NCBI GenBank assembly: GCA_009103225.1
Contig: RHPI01002069.1
Span: 2,470,206 to 2,534,205 of the forward strand
DNA length: 64,000 nt
Source of the DNA: Chlorokybus atmophyticus
Lineage: Eukaryota > Streptophyta > Chlorokybophyceae > Chlorokybales > Chlorokybaceae
Reading direction: 5' to 3'
Under the pieces are notes generated by a model, which was not told the DNA's origin, did not search any database, and worked only from the letters and a program-made list of their open reading frames with translations. Positions 34,824 through 50,778 of the stretch are shown in pieces. A program made the position numbers and the translations under genes. Numbering within the stretch: position 1 is the stretch's first letter; the number at the start of each line of letters is the position of its first letter.

Positions 34824-34970
34824 TGTCTCAAGCCGCCGCCGCCGCCAGCGGCTTACTCTCCCAACACGACCAATACGCCCACACAGGCGCTGATCAGCGG
34901 AAACATTTTTATATAAGTTGAATCGTGCGCTCCCTGCAATGGTCCGCCAAGACTGAACACAAAATGACTA

Positions 34971-37900
34971 GGGTAAAGTCGCCCTATTTCGTGATGTTTT
35001 GAGGTTATTTTGTAGTAACTTCCGTTGTGCTGCTTTCGGGGCGGCATCCCTCATATTAAAGTAATATAGGAGATTATTAGCTACGCAACGCATGTGTTTT
35101 TGGATTTTTGTGCTCTACAGCGCCCGTCACACCCTCTCAAAGTTCGGGGTGTAACGGGTGATGCCTGTTTTGCGAAATTGCCTAATTTCGTAAGTTGCTT
35201 TCGCATGCAAAATGGCTGCATACAGCCTAACTGTGCTGTTAGCCACCTGCCTCATGCCGGGGCGGTTTGGCTGCATGCTTGCTGTAATCTGCAGCACTTG
35301 ACAATGGCTGCAGCCAAGTTGTGGCGTGGCGCCGCCCACTTTGGCGCCAAGTGCCATTGCTTTTGATGCCATAGCCAACGCAGTGGTTGGGGTGGAGGTT
35401 GGCGATGCAATTGGCCGCAAGCAAGCAAAGGTGAGCAGTAGGTTGTGCACGCCTTGCATGCATGCATCACTCATACACTCCTGCATTAAAAGTTAGAAGG
35501 TGTTATGTATTTACGGCATGGTGTCCTCATGGTGTCCTATGTACAAAGTCCAGCTAGTCCTAAGGGTTGTTGCCTGGCGCAGCTCTCCGCCTTGCCTTCT
35601 TCTCACGCCAGCGTTGTGCACCTTGTCTTGCTTCAGGGACAAAGGTTGGGTACAAAGCGTGTGGCGAACAACATCTCCGCCCAGTCTTAGAAGGTTCGCC
35701 CAGTTGGTTCATGCACTTGACAGGGTCCCAGCGGTAGCGTAGCCAAATAGCATCCGCCTCTCTCGCAGTGTGCTCCCGTCGCTCTTTCTCTAGCCGCTTC
35801 CCCTCTTCAACAGCTTGCTTGGCCAGAACCTTCTCTTTTTGTGTGCGCTCTCTTTCTTCTCTTGCTTGCTTAGCTGCTGCTTTTGCCTTCATTGCTGATG
35901 TCCTCTCTGCGTTGCGAGGACGCTCAGCCGCCTTAGATGCTGCAGTAGCTGCTGCTTCTTCTGCCTTACGCTTGTGTGCCTCTTTCCTTATCTGCACTGC
36001 TTCCTTGTCCGCTGCTGCCCTTGTTTATAACTCCTGTTGTATTCTCTCTCAAACGCCTGGTTGCCTGTTAATAGCTTAGCAGCCTTGATTAGACGTTTGC
36101 GAGGGGGTGGTGCAGCAGGTTGTGTTTCAACAGAAGCGGGAGCTCCTTTGGCTTCTGAAGGATCAGCAGGGCTATCTCTCTCTCTGTTGATAGCGCAAAG
36201 CTGACAGGCCAGGGGTCTCCTGACGCAGAGGGAAGTACTTGTAACATGCATGCTTGTTGAGTGGGATGATGCCGCATGCTCAAAACCCAAAGATGATGTT
36301 GGTAGCAGAGAGGCCCTGCAGGTATGGTTGAGAAAGTAGGCTGAGGTACTCCCCCTTGCTGAGGTCTTTGTTGCTGCGTGTGTTCTGCCTCTCCCGGTAA
36401 ACTTTCTTGTGGCATTTCCGGAATGGATGAAAGCACGACACATCGAGCACCTGGAGCCTGTGCGTGGTATGGGGGGGTAGTACCATGATGTGCAGTCCTG
36501 CATTGCGTGCAAACTCCAACATGCTTGCATAATACCTGCTGATGTGGCCGTCCACAATCAGCAATGCAGGGCTTTTTGGGTTAACCCCTCTAGGAATGTG
36601 CGTGCACAGGTGTCCGGTCCACTTCTCGAAGATGAGCGTGGTCATCCATGCGTTCTCTTGGGGATAGAAAAGTGCTTCGGGCACTTTAAACTTTTTGGTC
36701 TCGGCTGAAGTAGGTTGGTACACACCTTTGACAATGCACAGTAGTGGTACGTTGAAGCCAGAACCAGTAACATCTGCCATAATGGTCACGTGTTGTCTGC
36801 TTCCTGTTGTCGCGCACTGAGCCCACTTGGCACCACTGCACATGCACACAAACATTGTTAAGTGATCCCCATCGTGTGCATGCAACAATGCTCTCAATGT
36901 AACTGCAAGCTTACCGTTGGCAGATGATGTGTGTGTTCCTGGCAGCACTGTCTGGTTCCACTCCCACCTCGTTTGCACTAATGATCCTCTCAGGCTTGTT
37001 GGTGAGCTGCAGGTCCAGCAAAATGGCTTCCAGCAGATCATAGAAGCTTTGCACAGCTTGAGGGTTCAAGCATACACGCCTAAACTTGTCCAGTCGTTCT
37101 GCCTTGCGGGACACAAGTTTCCACCGAGCACACAGCCCATTAAACCACGTTTTGCCTGGACATTGCTGCTTTAACTCTCGTAGCCTTGAGTCTCCAGCAA
37201 AGCGCTTGGATACCTCCGCGCATATCTCCCCCCCGATGACACCACGTCCACAGTCATTCATAATCTTAGCCAAGTCGGCAATGTCCCTCTCCTCTTTGTA
37301 GGTGAGTAGCAAATCAGCCCCAGCTTTCCTACACGAACAGGCATATGCATATCAGAATGGCAGTGCATGTCACCGCAACTCTGCATGCTAATCAAACAGC
37401 ATGGCTCTTACTTGTACTTTGCAGGGTCCACACCCCTCTTCACATAGTTGTGCATAGTGGAGTACGCCATGCCCAAGCTGCTGGCTGCCTCAGCAACAGA
37501 CATACAACCTCGCTGCACAGCCTCAACTGCCCGTGCAATACCTTCCTTCCTGCTGGCATGATCCTCGTAGGCCCCTCAAGCTGATGGCCCATTGATTCTG
37601 GCTTTGGCTCTTCTTGCTGCTCCTCTCTTAGCTTGCACACGTTGGCTCTGCGGGGTAACAAGGTGTCAGCCAGCAACATGGTGGTCTGATGGCCTTCAAG
37701 GTCAAGGGATGACACGAGTGTGCACAACATGCATACCACCACCACTTACCCGTGCAGGCTTGCGTGCCATAGTTTCTAGCAGTAGCCTCGACTCATCTTG
37801 TGCACCCTCAACGTGCAAAGCTTCTACACACCTCAATACTGCCTCCCAAGCGTGCACTCTTGTTCTAGCGTGGTAAACTAAGTAGCCTTAAGTTTGAGCT

Positions 37901-38287
37901 AATGCAACGCGTTACCCCCTACAATTTGAATGAGAGCCCCTCGCGCGCCACCGCCAAGAGCAGAATAGAACTTTGTAAACATGTTTATTATACCATCAGC
38001 TTCTATTCGCAACAAACTCCACTCAATGTAGCCATCAGATGCAAAAGTTATGCACAACCAAACGTTTATGTGCATTTGGTTCATAAATGTGATGCCCAAT
38101 CTGCTAGTTTGGAATTCTATATCTCCCGCCCCTGCTGGCCGTTTCGAGAGATTCAAGTTGCATTGAGAATGCCAGAACGGCCTCTTGCACGGTGCCAAAT
38201 GGCAGCTCGAATGGCCGCCACACCGACCCAAAAAACACCATTTATTAACGAAATAAAGGCTGGTTCCGAAATTAGGCGACTTCACCC
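34971..38287 (-). mobile_element. Pogo-like (Tc1/mariner superfamily) DNA transposon
   Basis: Inverted terminal repeats of 21 bp at 34971-34991 and 38267-38287 match at 18 positions. Both start GGGT with AAGTCGCC inside. They are flanked by TA on each side (34969-34970 and 38288-38289), the target duplication of this superfamily. The 3.3-kb element encloses one minus-strand transposase gene. Subterminal palindromes are visible at about 35107-35150 (CCCGTCACACCC and its near complement) and 35170-35195. Confidence 0.8.
35560..37620 (-). pseudogene. Pogo/CENP-B-type transposase
   Basis: Exons: about 37600-37412 (psq helix-turn-helix, AASSLGMAYSTMHNYVKRG), 37328-36915 (CENP-B HTH, CPGKTWFNGLCARWKL), 36835 onward (DDE catalytic domain). 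Junctions 37412/37328 and 36915/36835 join in phase. DDE blocks: RIISANEVGVEPD, LLIVDGHISRYY (D2), LPPHTTHRLQVLDVSCF (D3). The first catalytic Asp, expected in N-x-D-E-x-G, appears as Asn. A TGA at 36280-36282 interrupts the conserved GF-x-ACGIIPLN block, whose continuation is readable beyond it. A Lys/Glu/Ala coiled-coil tail follows to 35560. It binds the element's ends and cuts them in the active family; this copy is dead. Confidence 0.8.
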
Positions 38288-38289
38288 TA

Positions 38290-38813
38290 ACCACAGCAGC
38301 CTGTCAAAGCGCCTCGTTTCCGTCAGATCTTCGTCGACATTCCGAATTTCACCGCGCCACATTCGCGTGCAGTCCGCACAGACAATAGGCCTACGCAGTC
38401 CTGGCAGCTAGCAGCCTGGCACACCCAGCGGCAGTGGCAGTACCCAGCGTTGACCAGTGGCGTTGGCGGCAACCAGGCGTTTCAAGGAAGGGCCCAGGCG
38501 GCTGCTGCCGTGCGTGCAATGTGAGGCGTTTGCAGGCACTGTGTGCAATCCTTGCTTGGAAAGTTTGGGTTGGACGGCAGGCATCTCATCATCTTATCAT
38601 TGCATGATATGAGACCCGTTTTGTTCACACGACACCCCTCCTATTTGCACTTGACGTTGAAACTTCCTTTGGCGTTGAATGCAACTGCATTCAGGTAGGG
38701 CATAGAGTTCCATGCGTTGTATACGCTGTAAGTCTGTATGTGCTATTTATGAGATGCGCCTCAACCTAAACGGAGCTTTGCTGTGCGTACCAGCAACGCG
38801 GTGGTGAGTCGAC
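38290..38813. other. Intergenic stretch, probable promoter side of next gene
   Basis: No coding, repeat or RNA feature is recognised between the pogo element and the start at 38814. Confidence 0.4.
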
Positions 38814-39422
38814 ATGGGGGAAGTGAATATAGCCCCTGAAGATCAGCACTTGATCCCTCAGGTAAGATTTGTATTGAGGCCAATGGGTTATGAGTTCCTC
38901 GTCAAACTGTTGTTGAGTTCAACTCCTCGGCGTTGCATGCTTTGCTTGGTTTCCTATGGTTGACATAGTTTACGACAGATGTTGCGCTATCTATCCACAG
39001 TGCATATTGACGCTGACGACCCCGGACTGCTGGTCTCGTGGGAGCATAGAGCGTGTGCAGCGTTTGCTAACGCTGCCAATGGCCTTCCCGCTCAACAGCA
39101 TCCTGGATGGGTGTCTACTCTGCCAGGCCAAATGACTGCTGAGAGTCTTCAGCTGGACATTGTCCATCACTTGATGGGACTTGGCGGTGGTGCTGCTTTC
39201 GGGCATATCCTTGTTGCCCCGAATACTTTGGAAGAGTTTGTGAGAGTTTGCATGAGAATAGGGAAGATAGAAGAGTCTGAGTTTGTTCAGCTGTGTATGG
39301 CGCAGCTTCCGGCTAACACTGTCCTGGCGCACCTCGGGGACATAAAAGATCGCACCCAAGCCCGAGGCACCCCTTTCCTTCTGCCAGCAGCCATCCACGA
39401 CGGCATCCCCGCGTTTGATTAG
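38814..39422 (+). CDS. Hypothetical 163-residue protein, two exons
   Basis: Exon 1 is 38814-38861 (MGEVNIAPEDQHLIPQ), with donor GTAAGA. Exon 2 is 38979-39422 after TACGACAG, phase 0; the stop is TAG. The protein is mixed alpha/beta in composition with no membrane segment, signal peptide or motif I recognise. It holds LDIVHHLMGLGGGAAFGHIL in the middle and ends with IHDGIPAFD. The clean splice sites and single open frame support a real gene or a fragment of one. An alternative is a start at ATG 38979 without the first exon. Confidence 0.5.
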
Positions 39423-40358
39423 GCTGTTACTTGAGTGGATTTGTGTGTGTTTTTTTGTACATAGTTGCGCGCGTTAGCTTCATAGTTTAGTAGGTTGGTG
39501 TGGTTGTTGCAAAGATATGTTGCTATGAATAGGTGTGCATATTTGTAGCTTATGATGAGTGGGATAGCTGTATATATAGGCCTTGTTGCTCTGTAGCAAT
39601 CTCAGTTGCTAGTGTCATACATTTGGTTTCTCGACATGTTTGTCTTGATGCACACTCGTTTGAGTCGACGTGTGCAGCGTGTATGATCAGTGGCAGTTCC
39701 GTCAGCAATTCGGAGTGTTGTGATGTAAGATTGTGTACTAAGCTGTTAGCTAAACAGCTAGTTTGTGTTACCTCGGATTGTGTTTGTGCGATGTGAAGGA
39801 ATGCAGCCAGACTATGCGCTTAAGGAGATGTCCTTACAATCAGCGCAACTGTTGCAACTTACTATACAGTGTTTTGATTCTCGAGATACTAATGACTATG
39901 TGCATACGGGAGTGGTCGGCAAGGTAAGTACAAGCAGCATAGCAACACCCTACTCCACTATTGCCAGTGAGCGTCGTCTTGTATAATGTGTGTGAGAGCG
40001 TCATGCGACTTAAGAGCGTATGCCAGCAGCTCCACCCTATTGCAATACACAGCCAAGTGTCCGAATTTCATGCACTACCGTAGCTAACAACATACCACAT
40101 CCGCACACACCGTACCACACTATACGTTGCACAAGCTACTGCTTAGTGTTTTACCGCCTTTTGCAGCACACAACCTTACCTTACCATACTACAACAACTG
40201 ATGCCCAACTGCATGCTGTGTTGGGGAAGGAGACCAACCAGATGTACTAAGTGCTAAACAAATATTGTGTAAATGGGAGATAGCATCCATCACACCAGTA
40301 CAACCAGCCATAGTGTATCAATCCAATGAAATGACAACTCGACTGTATCCTACCTCAA
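39423..40358. other. Intergenic stretch, nothing recognised
   Basis: Moderately AT-rich, with pyrimidine-rich and ACCACAC-rich parts near 40080-40200. It presumably includes 3' untranslated sequence of the flanking convergent genes. No supported feature. Confidence 0.4.
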
Positions 40359-43776
<3,418 letters not shown>

Positions 43777-46700
43777 ATGGCGCCGCGCACTGCTGCGGCG
43801 GCAACACCGGCGCCGGTGGAGCCGCTGGTGCCGGAGCTCTGCGGCCTGATCCTGGATTTCCTCAAGCAGCAGAAGCTCAGCAAGACGGCGACGGCGCTCC
43901 AGAAGGAAGTCAAGGCGCTCGTGGTGAGGTTTTGGTGGCAAGCGGTTCTATCAATTGACACTTGCATGCGTGGGTGCATGCGTGGGCAGCAGGCACCCAC
44001 CGTTGGAGAAGTATTAGCGATTGGTAGTGAGCTTCCTGCTGCAATGTGGCACGCATACGAGGTTCCATTCATGCATGCCGTAGCTGCTTCCTGGTTTTGT
44101 GTCTCAGTGCAAGCTTTGTGTGACATGGCTAGCTCGTCCAGTCTAGCCGCTGGTCATCCAGTGCACTACCTTGCCGTTCATTGCCGCAATTCATTGCGCT
44201 CAGGCAAAGCCCGCAGGAGTTGAGAGCCTTCAGTCAGTGTACACATCATTCCTCTCGCAAAGAAGGTGACACGAGACTGCTTTCTGATTTGCTCTGCCTG
44301 CATTGCCAAGGGGTTGCTCAGTTGCTTGCTTTTCGCTGTGCAGCATATGCGTGCACGTGGATGACGCTTGTTTGTGTGCAGCAGGCCGCAGGCGCCAGCA
44401 CCTGCTGCAAATGAGGAGTCCTCCGAAGAGGAGAGTTCTGACGATGAGTCTCCTGCTGCTGCGAAAGCACCCGTGAAAAAGGCTTCACTAACTGCATCAA
44501 AATCCCCAGTTGCCAAGCCTCCAGCCTTGGAAAAGCCTGAAGGCAGTAACAAAGACCCAGCTGCAACGACACCGTCTGCTAAGACACCAGTAAAGCCAAC
44601 CAACCAGACGGCTGCTTCATCTTCGTCTGAAGAAGAATCTGATGAGGAGGAGAAGCCCACCACCACCACCATATCTGTCCAGCAGCCAGCTAAGGCGCCT
44701 GCTTCCAAATCTGTCAACGGAAAGGCTGAGTCTTCATCAGAAGAAGAATCTGATGATGAAGAGCCGACGACCACCATCTCTGTTCAGCAGCCACAACCTG
44801 TTGCAGCCCACCCAAGTAAGGTTGCTAGAGGGTGTCACATGCCTCAGTTGTTTGCCATCCGCCATCGCTGCTGCTAGCATCATTTGTGATTCATACACAT
44901 TTTAGTTGGCCTGAGGTTACATTATTATTGTTGTACAGGCACACAAGCTGGTAGTCATCATGCCGCTCATCACAGAGGAACAACCTCTAAAGCAGCTGCA
45001 GTGGCGACACCAAACCATGTCACAGCTATAGCCAACAACCATAGAGAGGAGTCCACCTCAGAAGACAACGATGAGGATGAGGACTCAGAGGAAGAGCCTG
45101 CAGCAAAAGCCAGAGCTGAGGCAACGCCAACCAGTGCAACAGCCACAGCTTCAGCAAAGTCGGGACAAAACACCAACCACAAGCCTGTCGCGGCTAAGGA
45201 GAGCAGCTCAGAAGAGGAGTCTTCTGAAGACGAGGTTGACAAGCCCGGGCAGGTGCGGTTTTGGTTCGTGTACAGCATTGCATAGTTACAGGGGCAAAGG
45301 ATGACCACAGCAGAGTCTCGTTCGGCGTAATGGCAAACCAACTGCCTTGCCGACTACCTACTGCTATATCACCACCCATCGGCTGATGCTCCCAACCACA
45401 TATGTTACGTTCAGCATAGCATGTGTGTTAGTGTTCACATCAGTACACGCATTGTCAGGCAGGACTCATAGTTACTGTCGTCCAAAGCAGGCCACTTCAG
45501 CACAAACACAGCCTGGTGGTGCTCCTGCAAAGGCAACAGCAAAAGAGGAGTCCTCGTCAGACGAGGAGTCCGACGATGAAGCGGATGATGAGAAACCTTC
45601 CACGGTGGCCAAAAAGGGCGTGCAGACTCCCGCTGCAAAGATAGGGCCTCCTGCTGCTACAAACAAGGCAACACCAGCTGCAGCAAAGGGTAAGGCAGCT
45701 CCAGCGGCTGTCAAGGCTGGCACAAAGGCAACAGCGGCCAAGGTATGTGGATCACTGCCATTGAGGAACCATGTGATGACATGCTGCTAACAGTACCTGT
45801 TGTTGTGGCAGGCACAGCCGACAGCAGAGAGCAGCAGTGAAGGTAGTGACGAGGATGATGAGGAGGAGGACGAAAGCAGCTCTGATGAAGAGATGGAGGA
45901 TGCACCAGCGGCTGCACCTGCCGCCGCTAATACCACAACAGCCAAGAGGAAAGCAGACGTAGTTGCAAGCAAGCCCGCGCAGCAAGCCAATGCTGCGCAA
46001 CCCAGCAAGGCTGCCACTCCTGCAAAGAAGCAGGCTGAGAGCTCTTCCGAAGAAGAGTCCTCGTCAGACGAGGAACCTCCACCTGCAAAAAAGCTAAAAC
46101 TAGCCAATGGAGCGCCTCACGCGAAAGCAAAGCCAGCAGGTTAGGATAGGTTGTGAAGTGTGCTTGCGTGTGTGCATGCAAGTCGTTCACAGAACCCTTC
46201 GACAACTGCGGGTTGTCATGCAGCTTCAAAGGCCCAGGAGTCCAGTTCTGAAGAGGAGTCTAGTTCCGATGATGAAGACGAGCAGCCAAGAAGCAAGGCT
46301 GCTCCTGCATCACAAGCACCAGCAACCAAAGCAATGTTGACTAAGAACGGAGCTTCCAAAGCCGCCCAGCCTCAGAAGTCGTCTTCTGGTGCCGAACCCA
46401 CCACTCCTCCTGCACAGACTGCACCACCTAACAAGACACGAGCCACACCCAAGACAGCACCTGCAAAAGCCACCGACAAAGCTGCAAGCAAGCCCGCTCC
46501 CCAAACAGCTGCCAAAGTGAGTGTTGCTTGTACATAAACACAGCTTGCACGCCACTGAACATTCTTCAAACTTGCCAGCCAGAGCTACATGCACGTTACA
46601 ATCCTTTGCAACGCAACAGCTAAGCCCTTCTTTGCCTAGCAGGCCGCCAAGTCAAAAGAGGGATCTGCAGCTCGTGCTTTCCAACGTGTTGACCCAAATG

Positions 46701-47237
46701 AGGTGACCACCACTGCCTTACATGTGCCGTCCTTGAGGTGTGTAGCTGCAAGATATTATTAGGTTAGTACTTGACTCAACTTTACGCTGCATATGTGCGC
46801 GGGCACGTGGTCCGAGCAGGTGAATTTTTATGATGATCGGCTGAAGGACAACTCTTACTGGGCAAAGGTAATGCTGACTGTTCAGGTTTTGCTCATGTGC
46901 TTATGCTTTCTCATGAGTTGAATTCGCGCTGGGCAACAATTTTCGCACCTGTGCTTTGTGCTTAGGCGAGCATGCTTATCTGTTATTTGCTGTGGCAGGG
47001 CGGTGCTGAGACTGGGTATGGTGCGAAGGCGCAGGAGGTGCTTGGCGCCGTCAAGGGCAAGTAAGTGTGGCATGCATTTGCGGTTGTGACTGACTGGCCT
47101 TGACTCCTGTATTGTGGCTTTTCCTCCGCAGGAATTTCCGGCATGAGAAGACCAAGAAGAAGCGTGGCTCTTATCGGGGAGGCGCTATAGACCAGGGTGT
47201 GCATAGCATACGATTCAACAACTCTGGTTCTGAGTAG
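43777..47237 (+). CDS. Nopp140/SRP40-type nucleolar phosphoprotein, ten exons
   Basis: Chaperone of box C/D and H/ACA snoRNPs in nucleolus and Cajal body. Exons: 43777-43923, 44392-44815, 44939-45252, 45491-45742, 45812-46139, 46224-46516, 46643-46702, 46820-46867, 46999-47060, 47132-47237; all in phase, 677 residues. Residues 15-45 form a LisH helix ([20 protein letters not shown]). The middle alternates acidic serine blocks ([10 protein letters not shown] type, CK2 sites) with Lys/Ala/Pro-rich linkers, about seven cycles. The C-terminal SRP40 domain reads [35 protein letters not shown] and [20 protein letters not shown]. Exon 2 uses the acceptor at 44391; nearer AGs would shift the frame. 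Complete and intact. Confidence 0.93.
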
Positions 47238-49062
47238 CATCAGGTATTGGGGAGGTTGATGTTTAGGTTAGTCTAGTTGTAGCTTGTGTGTGCTTAAGTG
47301 CAGCTGGCGGGTTGTCTTTCTACATATCTGGCAGCCTGTTCAAGCAGTAGTTGATGCAGTTGAACAGGCATATCCAGTAACACGGTGTCAGGTGTTATTA
47401 ACTGTGTTCATTTGCCTGAAAGGCAGCTATGAAGGATTTTAGGACAATGTGGTGCAACTAAGCCTGCAACTGTGCTCAGCAACATTCTAGCATTACTGCA
47501 TAGTCATGAACCGGCATATGTGTGTGCAGCAATTTGTGCAGCAACATCTTTAAGCAGCGCGGCAGTACAAAAATGACAAGAAGAGCGTGGGCAATTGGCA
47601 TAGTAGAGCCTTGTCCTCGAAATGGATCCAGCTGTGGACCATAATGTACATGAATCCAAGTACAATTGTGTGGTTAAGCAAAGAGTCAGACCCTCTTGTC
47701 ACATATGGTTATGAGAGGTATTGACAATAATACCTTACACTTTGCTTACATCACTTGCATTTTCTGTACACTGGAAGGCACGATGTGGGCCTTTATTGAG
47801 TCTTTGAGGATACAATCTGCACAAGTCATGCTTGAGGCCGTTGAGCGGCTACGTCACCACCTAGCGCTGCAGCACACCTATTAGGAAGTGCGGCATCGAG
47901 TGCAACGTCAGCCACAAACGGTCCATGTGCTTCAACAACAATCACAAGTTCAAGTGCAATTGGACATGAACTCATGCATCATTCATCGTGTGCCAGACTA
48001 GCGTCGGGGTTAAGCAGCAGATGGCAGTTTTGCAGCATGGCACAATACTCCCGCCTAGGCGAGCCCCTCGCCTGGGCGGATCACATAAAAGGCATGCATA
48101 CGACCTGGTAGCCAGCAGCGGATTGCAAGATGCATGAGTTGCGTCACGCGCATTGAGGGAAAGAGCACTGTCTCATCGCTTATCGGCTCACAAGCTAGGA
48201 TTGGATACGTCAAGGGGGTGAGAGGGAAGGTGGCGCTGTAATACAGAAAATGCGAGCGGGGTATGTGTGGGCGGCATAACGTACTTCTCATACATGCGCG
48301 CAACCACGTACAGAGTGGTGGCCACAGTAACACAGTCCACTCTCAGGCAGCATCAGCATCTTCACTTAATCAAGTCAGCTCTGGCCCAGGTCTGGTTGCG
48401 GAAACTTACATCAAAGACCTACAACACGCATGTCAATTGTTCAAAGGTGTTGAGCCTGTCGCTGCAGCCAACAGGCAGGGGCCGTTCTTCTAGCGTTTGC
48501 AACTGAAGTTAGGCTGCAAACTGGCGAGGTCCTGCCAAGTATGTGCGGCACGCATCGACACACGCACTACTACTACGCGATCGCGTATATCCGTTATCCC
48601 CTGCAACAGCGCTACGCACATGCATACAAAGCGCATCCCGAGCATGTGGCTCAAACCAACCTGCACGTGTCTGCATGCATGAGTATACAGGCGCACAGTG
48701 CTGCAAGCATATGGACACGGCCTGCCAGCGCTCTGCTGGGCAAGTTACACTTCAAAACTGATCAGCTATTGCTGTGTGCACACAGTGGCATGTGCATGTG
48801 CTGTGTGCACAGGCATGCACGTACTCACAAGGAACAACTGAACTAAACAAACAAGGATACCCAACTCCCACCTACAAGGTGCGCATCAATGCCAGACGCT
48901 CGCATTACACAGCACATGCACATTGCCACATGAGAACCTTGCCCACTCCTGCACTGACACTACCGCTTCAAGCACACACCCACAAACCCATGCACTCATC
49001 TACCATCGCACTAAGTGCCGCTAATGCTAATGCTACACTGCTGTCGTCAAGCACGCGTCCAC
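47238..49062. other. Non-coding stretch between convergent genes
   Basis: Short frames only, none with a recognisable domain or splice structure. A CACA/TGCA-rich part lies at 48760-49000. No RNA gene recognised. Confidence 0.4.
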
Positions 49063-50731
49063 CTAGATAAACATAGAGCGAATGACATCCGGCACCTCCA
49101 ACAGGCCGCTGCGTCCATAGTCTTGAAACAGCTCAAAGGACGTCCGGAAGCGTTCTGCCGGGTCCTCTATCATGCTCAAGAGCGTGTACAACTGCTCCTG
49201 CAGCTGGGACGATGGCAAAATGGATCTCGCTTTCTTGAGCGGTTTCTGCAGATCTTCAGGCAAATCCTCAAGCTGTAGGTATTGGGATAGTAGCAGGTTC
49301 TCATGACCCTTCAGCATCTGTGCCTGCTTGGCATATGCTGCTTGCGGTGTGAGGTTTTCCCACACCCAGATGTCGTGATCACCCTCCAGCTGCATGAGGT
49401 GATGGGTGATACCGTCAGTCACATCAAGTATGAGAGGGTATGCATTGACCGCACATGCTCCCAACAAGCTCAGAATCGCTTGCGCCTTGACACTACTGAA
49501 TGTCAACCTCTCGCCAGACTGAGCCTGCACAACACCTTCGTTCCATGAGTCATTGCCACAGCCTTGTTGCAGAAGGAACAATCAACATATGTATGTCTTT
49601 CCGTGCATGCGCATGTGTGTATACATTCGTGCGTGCGTGCGGGTGCAGGTGTAGGTGTGTGACTGTGCGTGTATGTGTCAGCGCGTGCGTGGGTGCGCGC
49701 ACTTGCGTGGTTGTGACCGTATGTGTGCATGCTTGCACCAGCTGCCCTGCACGTCTCAACATGTTGACACCTATGTACCCACATGCACGCACAACTCTTA
49801 CCAGGCGCTTATGCTCATACACAATGCGGGCTGTGACGTGGCGCTGCTCTCGTACAAGCCATTTACAGCCAGGCATGCGTCAACTATCCCAGTGTAAACG
49901 GTTGCTCCGTCACTACTCAGGACTTGCCATTGCGAGTCGCTGACCGAATGTATGTCGTACATCTTGTACTTGTCTCCCCCGAACGGCACACCAAATTTGC
50001 TTAGCTGTTCTTGATGGTACTTCAGCAAAGCTATGGTGGCTGCGTTCTCGCTGGGAAACTCAGACCAGTCAAACGGTTCAACAATAATTTGTTTGTCTTT
50101 CTCTTCCAGTATGATGGGCCTCCTCTCATTGCCGGTCCGTAGCTCCATAGCCAACTTGCCCACCAAGCACATCACCTTTGACGAACTCACCTTACTGAAC
50201 CCCTCCTGCGCAATGACCATGTGTCAGCATCAGGTGCAAGTCTGCAACGATGTGTTGAACTCAGGTACGTAAACACCCCTCCACAATCAGCAACACATAC
50301 CAATGGTAACCAAGATCTACCTTGTTTTTGCTCTGAGCGCTGTGCAGCTCGGCTTGTAACTGTAAGACCTCTATCTGTTTCTGCGCTGCAACTTCTTGTT
50401 TCTGCGCTGCAGCTTCTTGTTTCTGCGCGGCAGCTTCTTGTTTCTGCGCGGCAGCTTCTTGTTTCTGCGCTGTATATCCTTCTTCCAGTGCTGCAGCTTG
50501 TCGTGCCTGCGCTGCAGCTTTCAGTCGCAGCGCTTCCAGCTGCCCCTGGATCTTTGACTTCTCTTCTGTCAGCGCTGCCAGCACCCGCCAAATGATGCTC
50601 CGATCCTCAATGTCAGCAGTCTGCAGCATGCCCTCATACCGCTCTATTCCATCCAAGCATTTCTGCTTTTCTGTCTGCAGATGTTGGATGTCGGAAGTAA
50701 CATCATCAACCACGGCCGAAGCGCTCGCCAT
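49063..50731 (-). CDS. Coiled-coil protein with QKQEAAA repeats, three exons, unknown function
   Basis: Exons 50731-50321, 50205-49867, 49524-49063, GT-AG and phase 0 at both junctions, 403 residues. Exon 1 is a coiled coil ending in four QKQEAAA heptads encoded by a 21-bp tandem repeat (about 50386-50470). Exon 2 has KLAMELRTGNERRPIIL and a W-S-E-F segment. Exon 3 reads LTFSSVKAQAILSLLGACAV, HHLMQLEGDHDIWVWENLTP and a helical end. The globular part has the feel of the large, fast-evolving Crinkler-like families of protists, but I cannot confirm that. No membrane or signal segment. Intact. Confidence 0.65.
50386..50470. repeat. 21-bp coding minisatellite
   Basis: About four tandem units of TTCTTGTTTCTGCGC(T/G)GCAGC encode the QKQEAAA heptads of the minus-strand gene. 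Units differ by single bases. Confidence 0.85.
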
Positions 50732-50778
50732 CGAAATCTGCGTGTGCCAAGCAGCAATTGCATGAATTAATGAATGCT

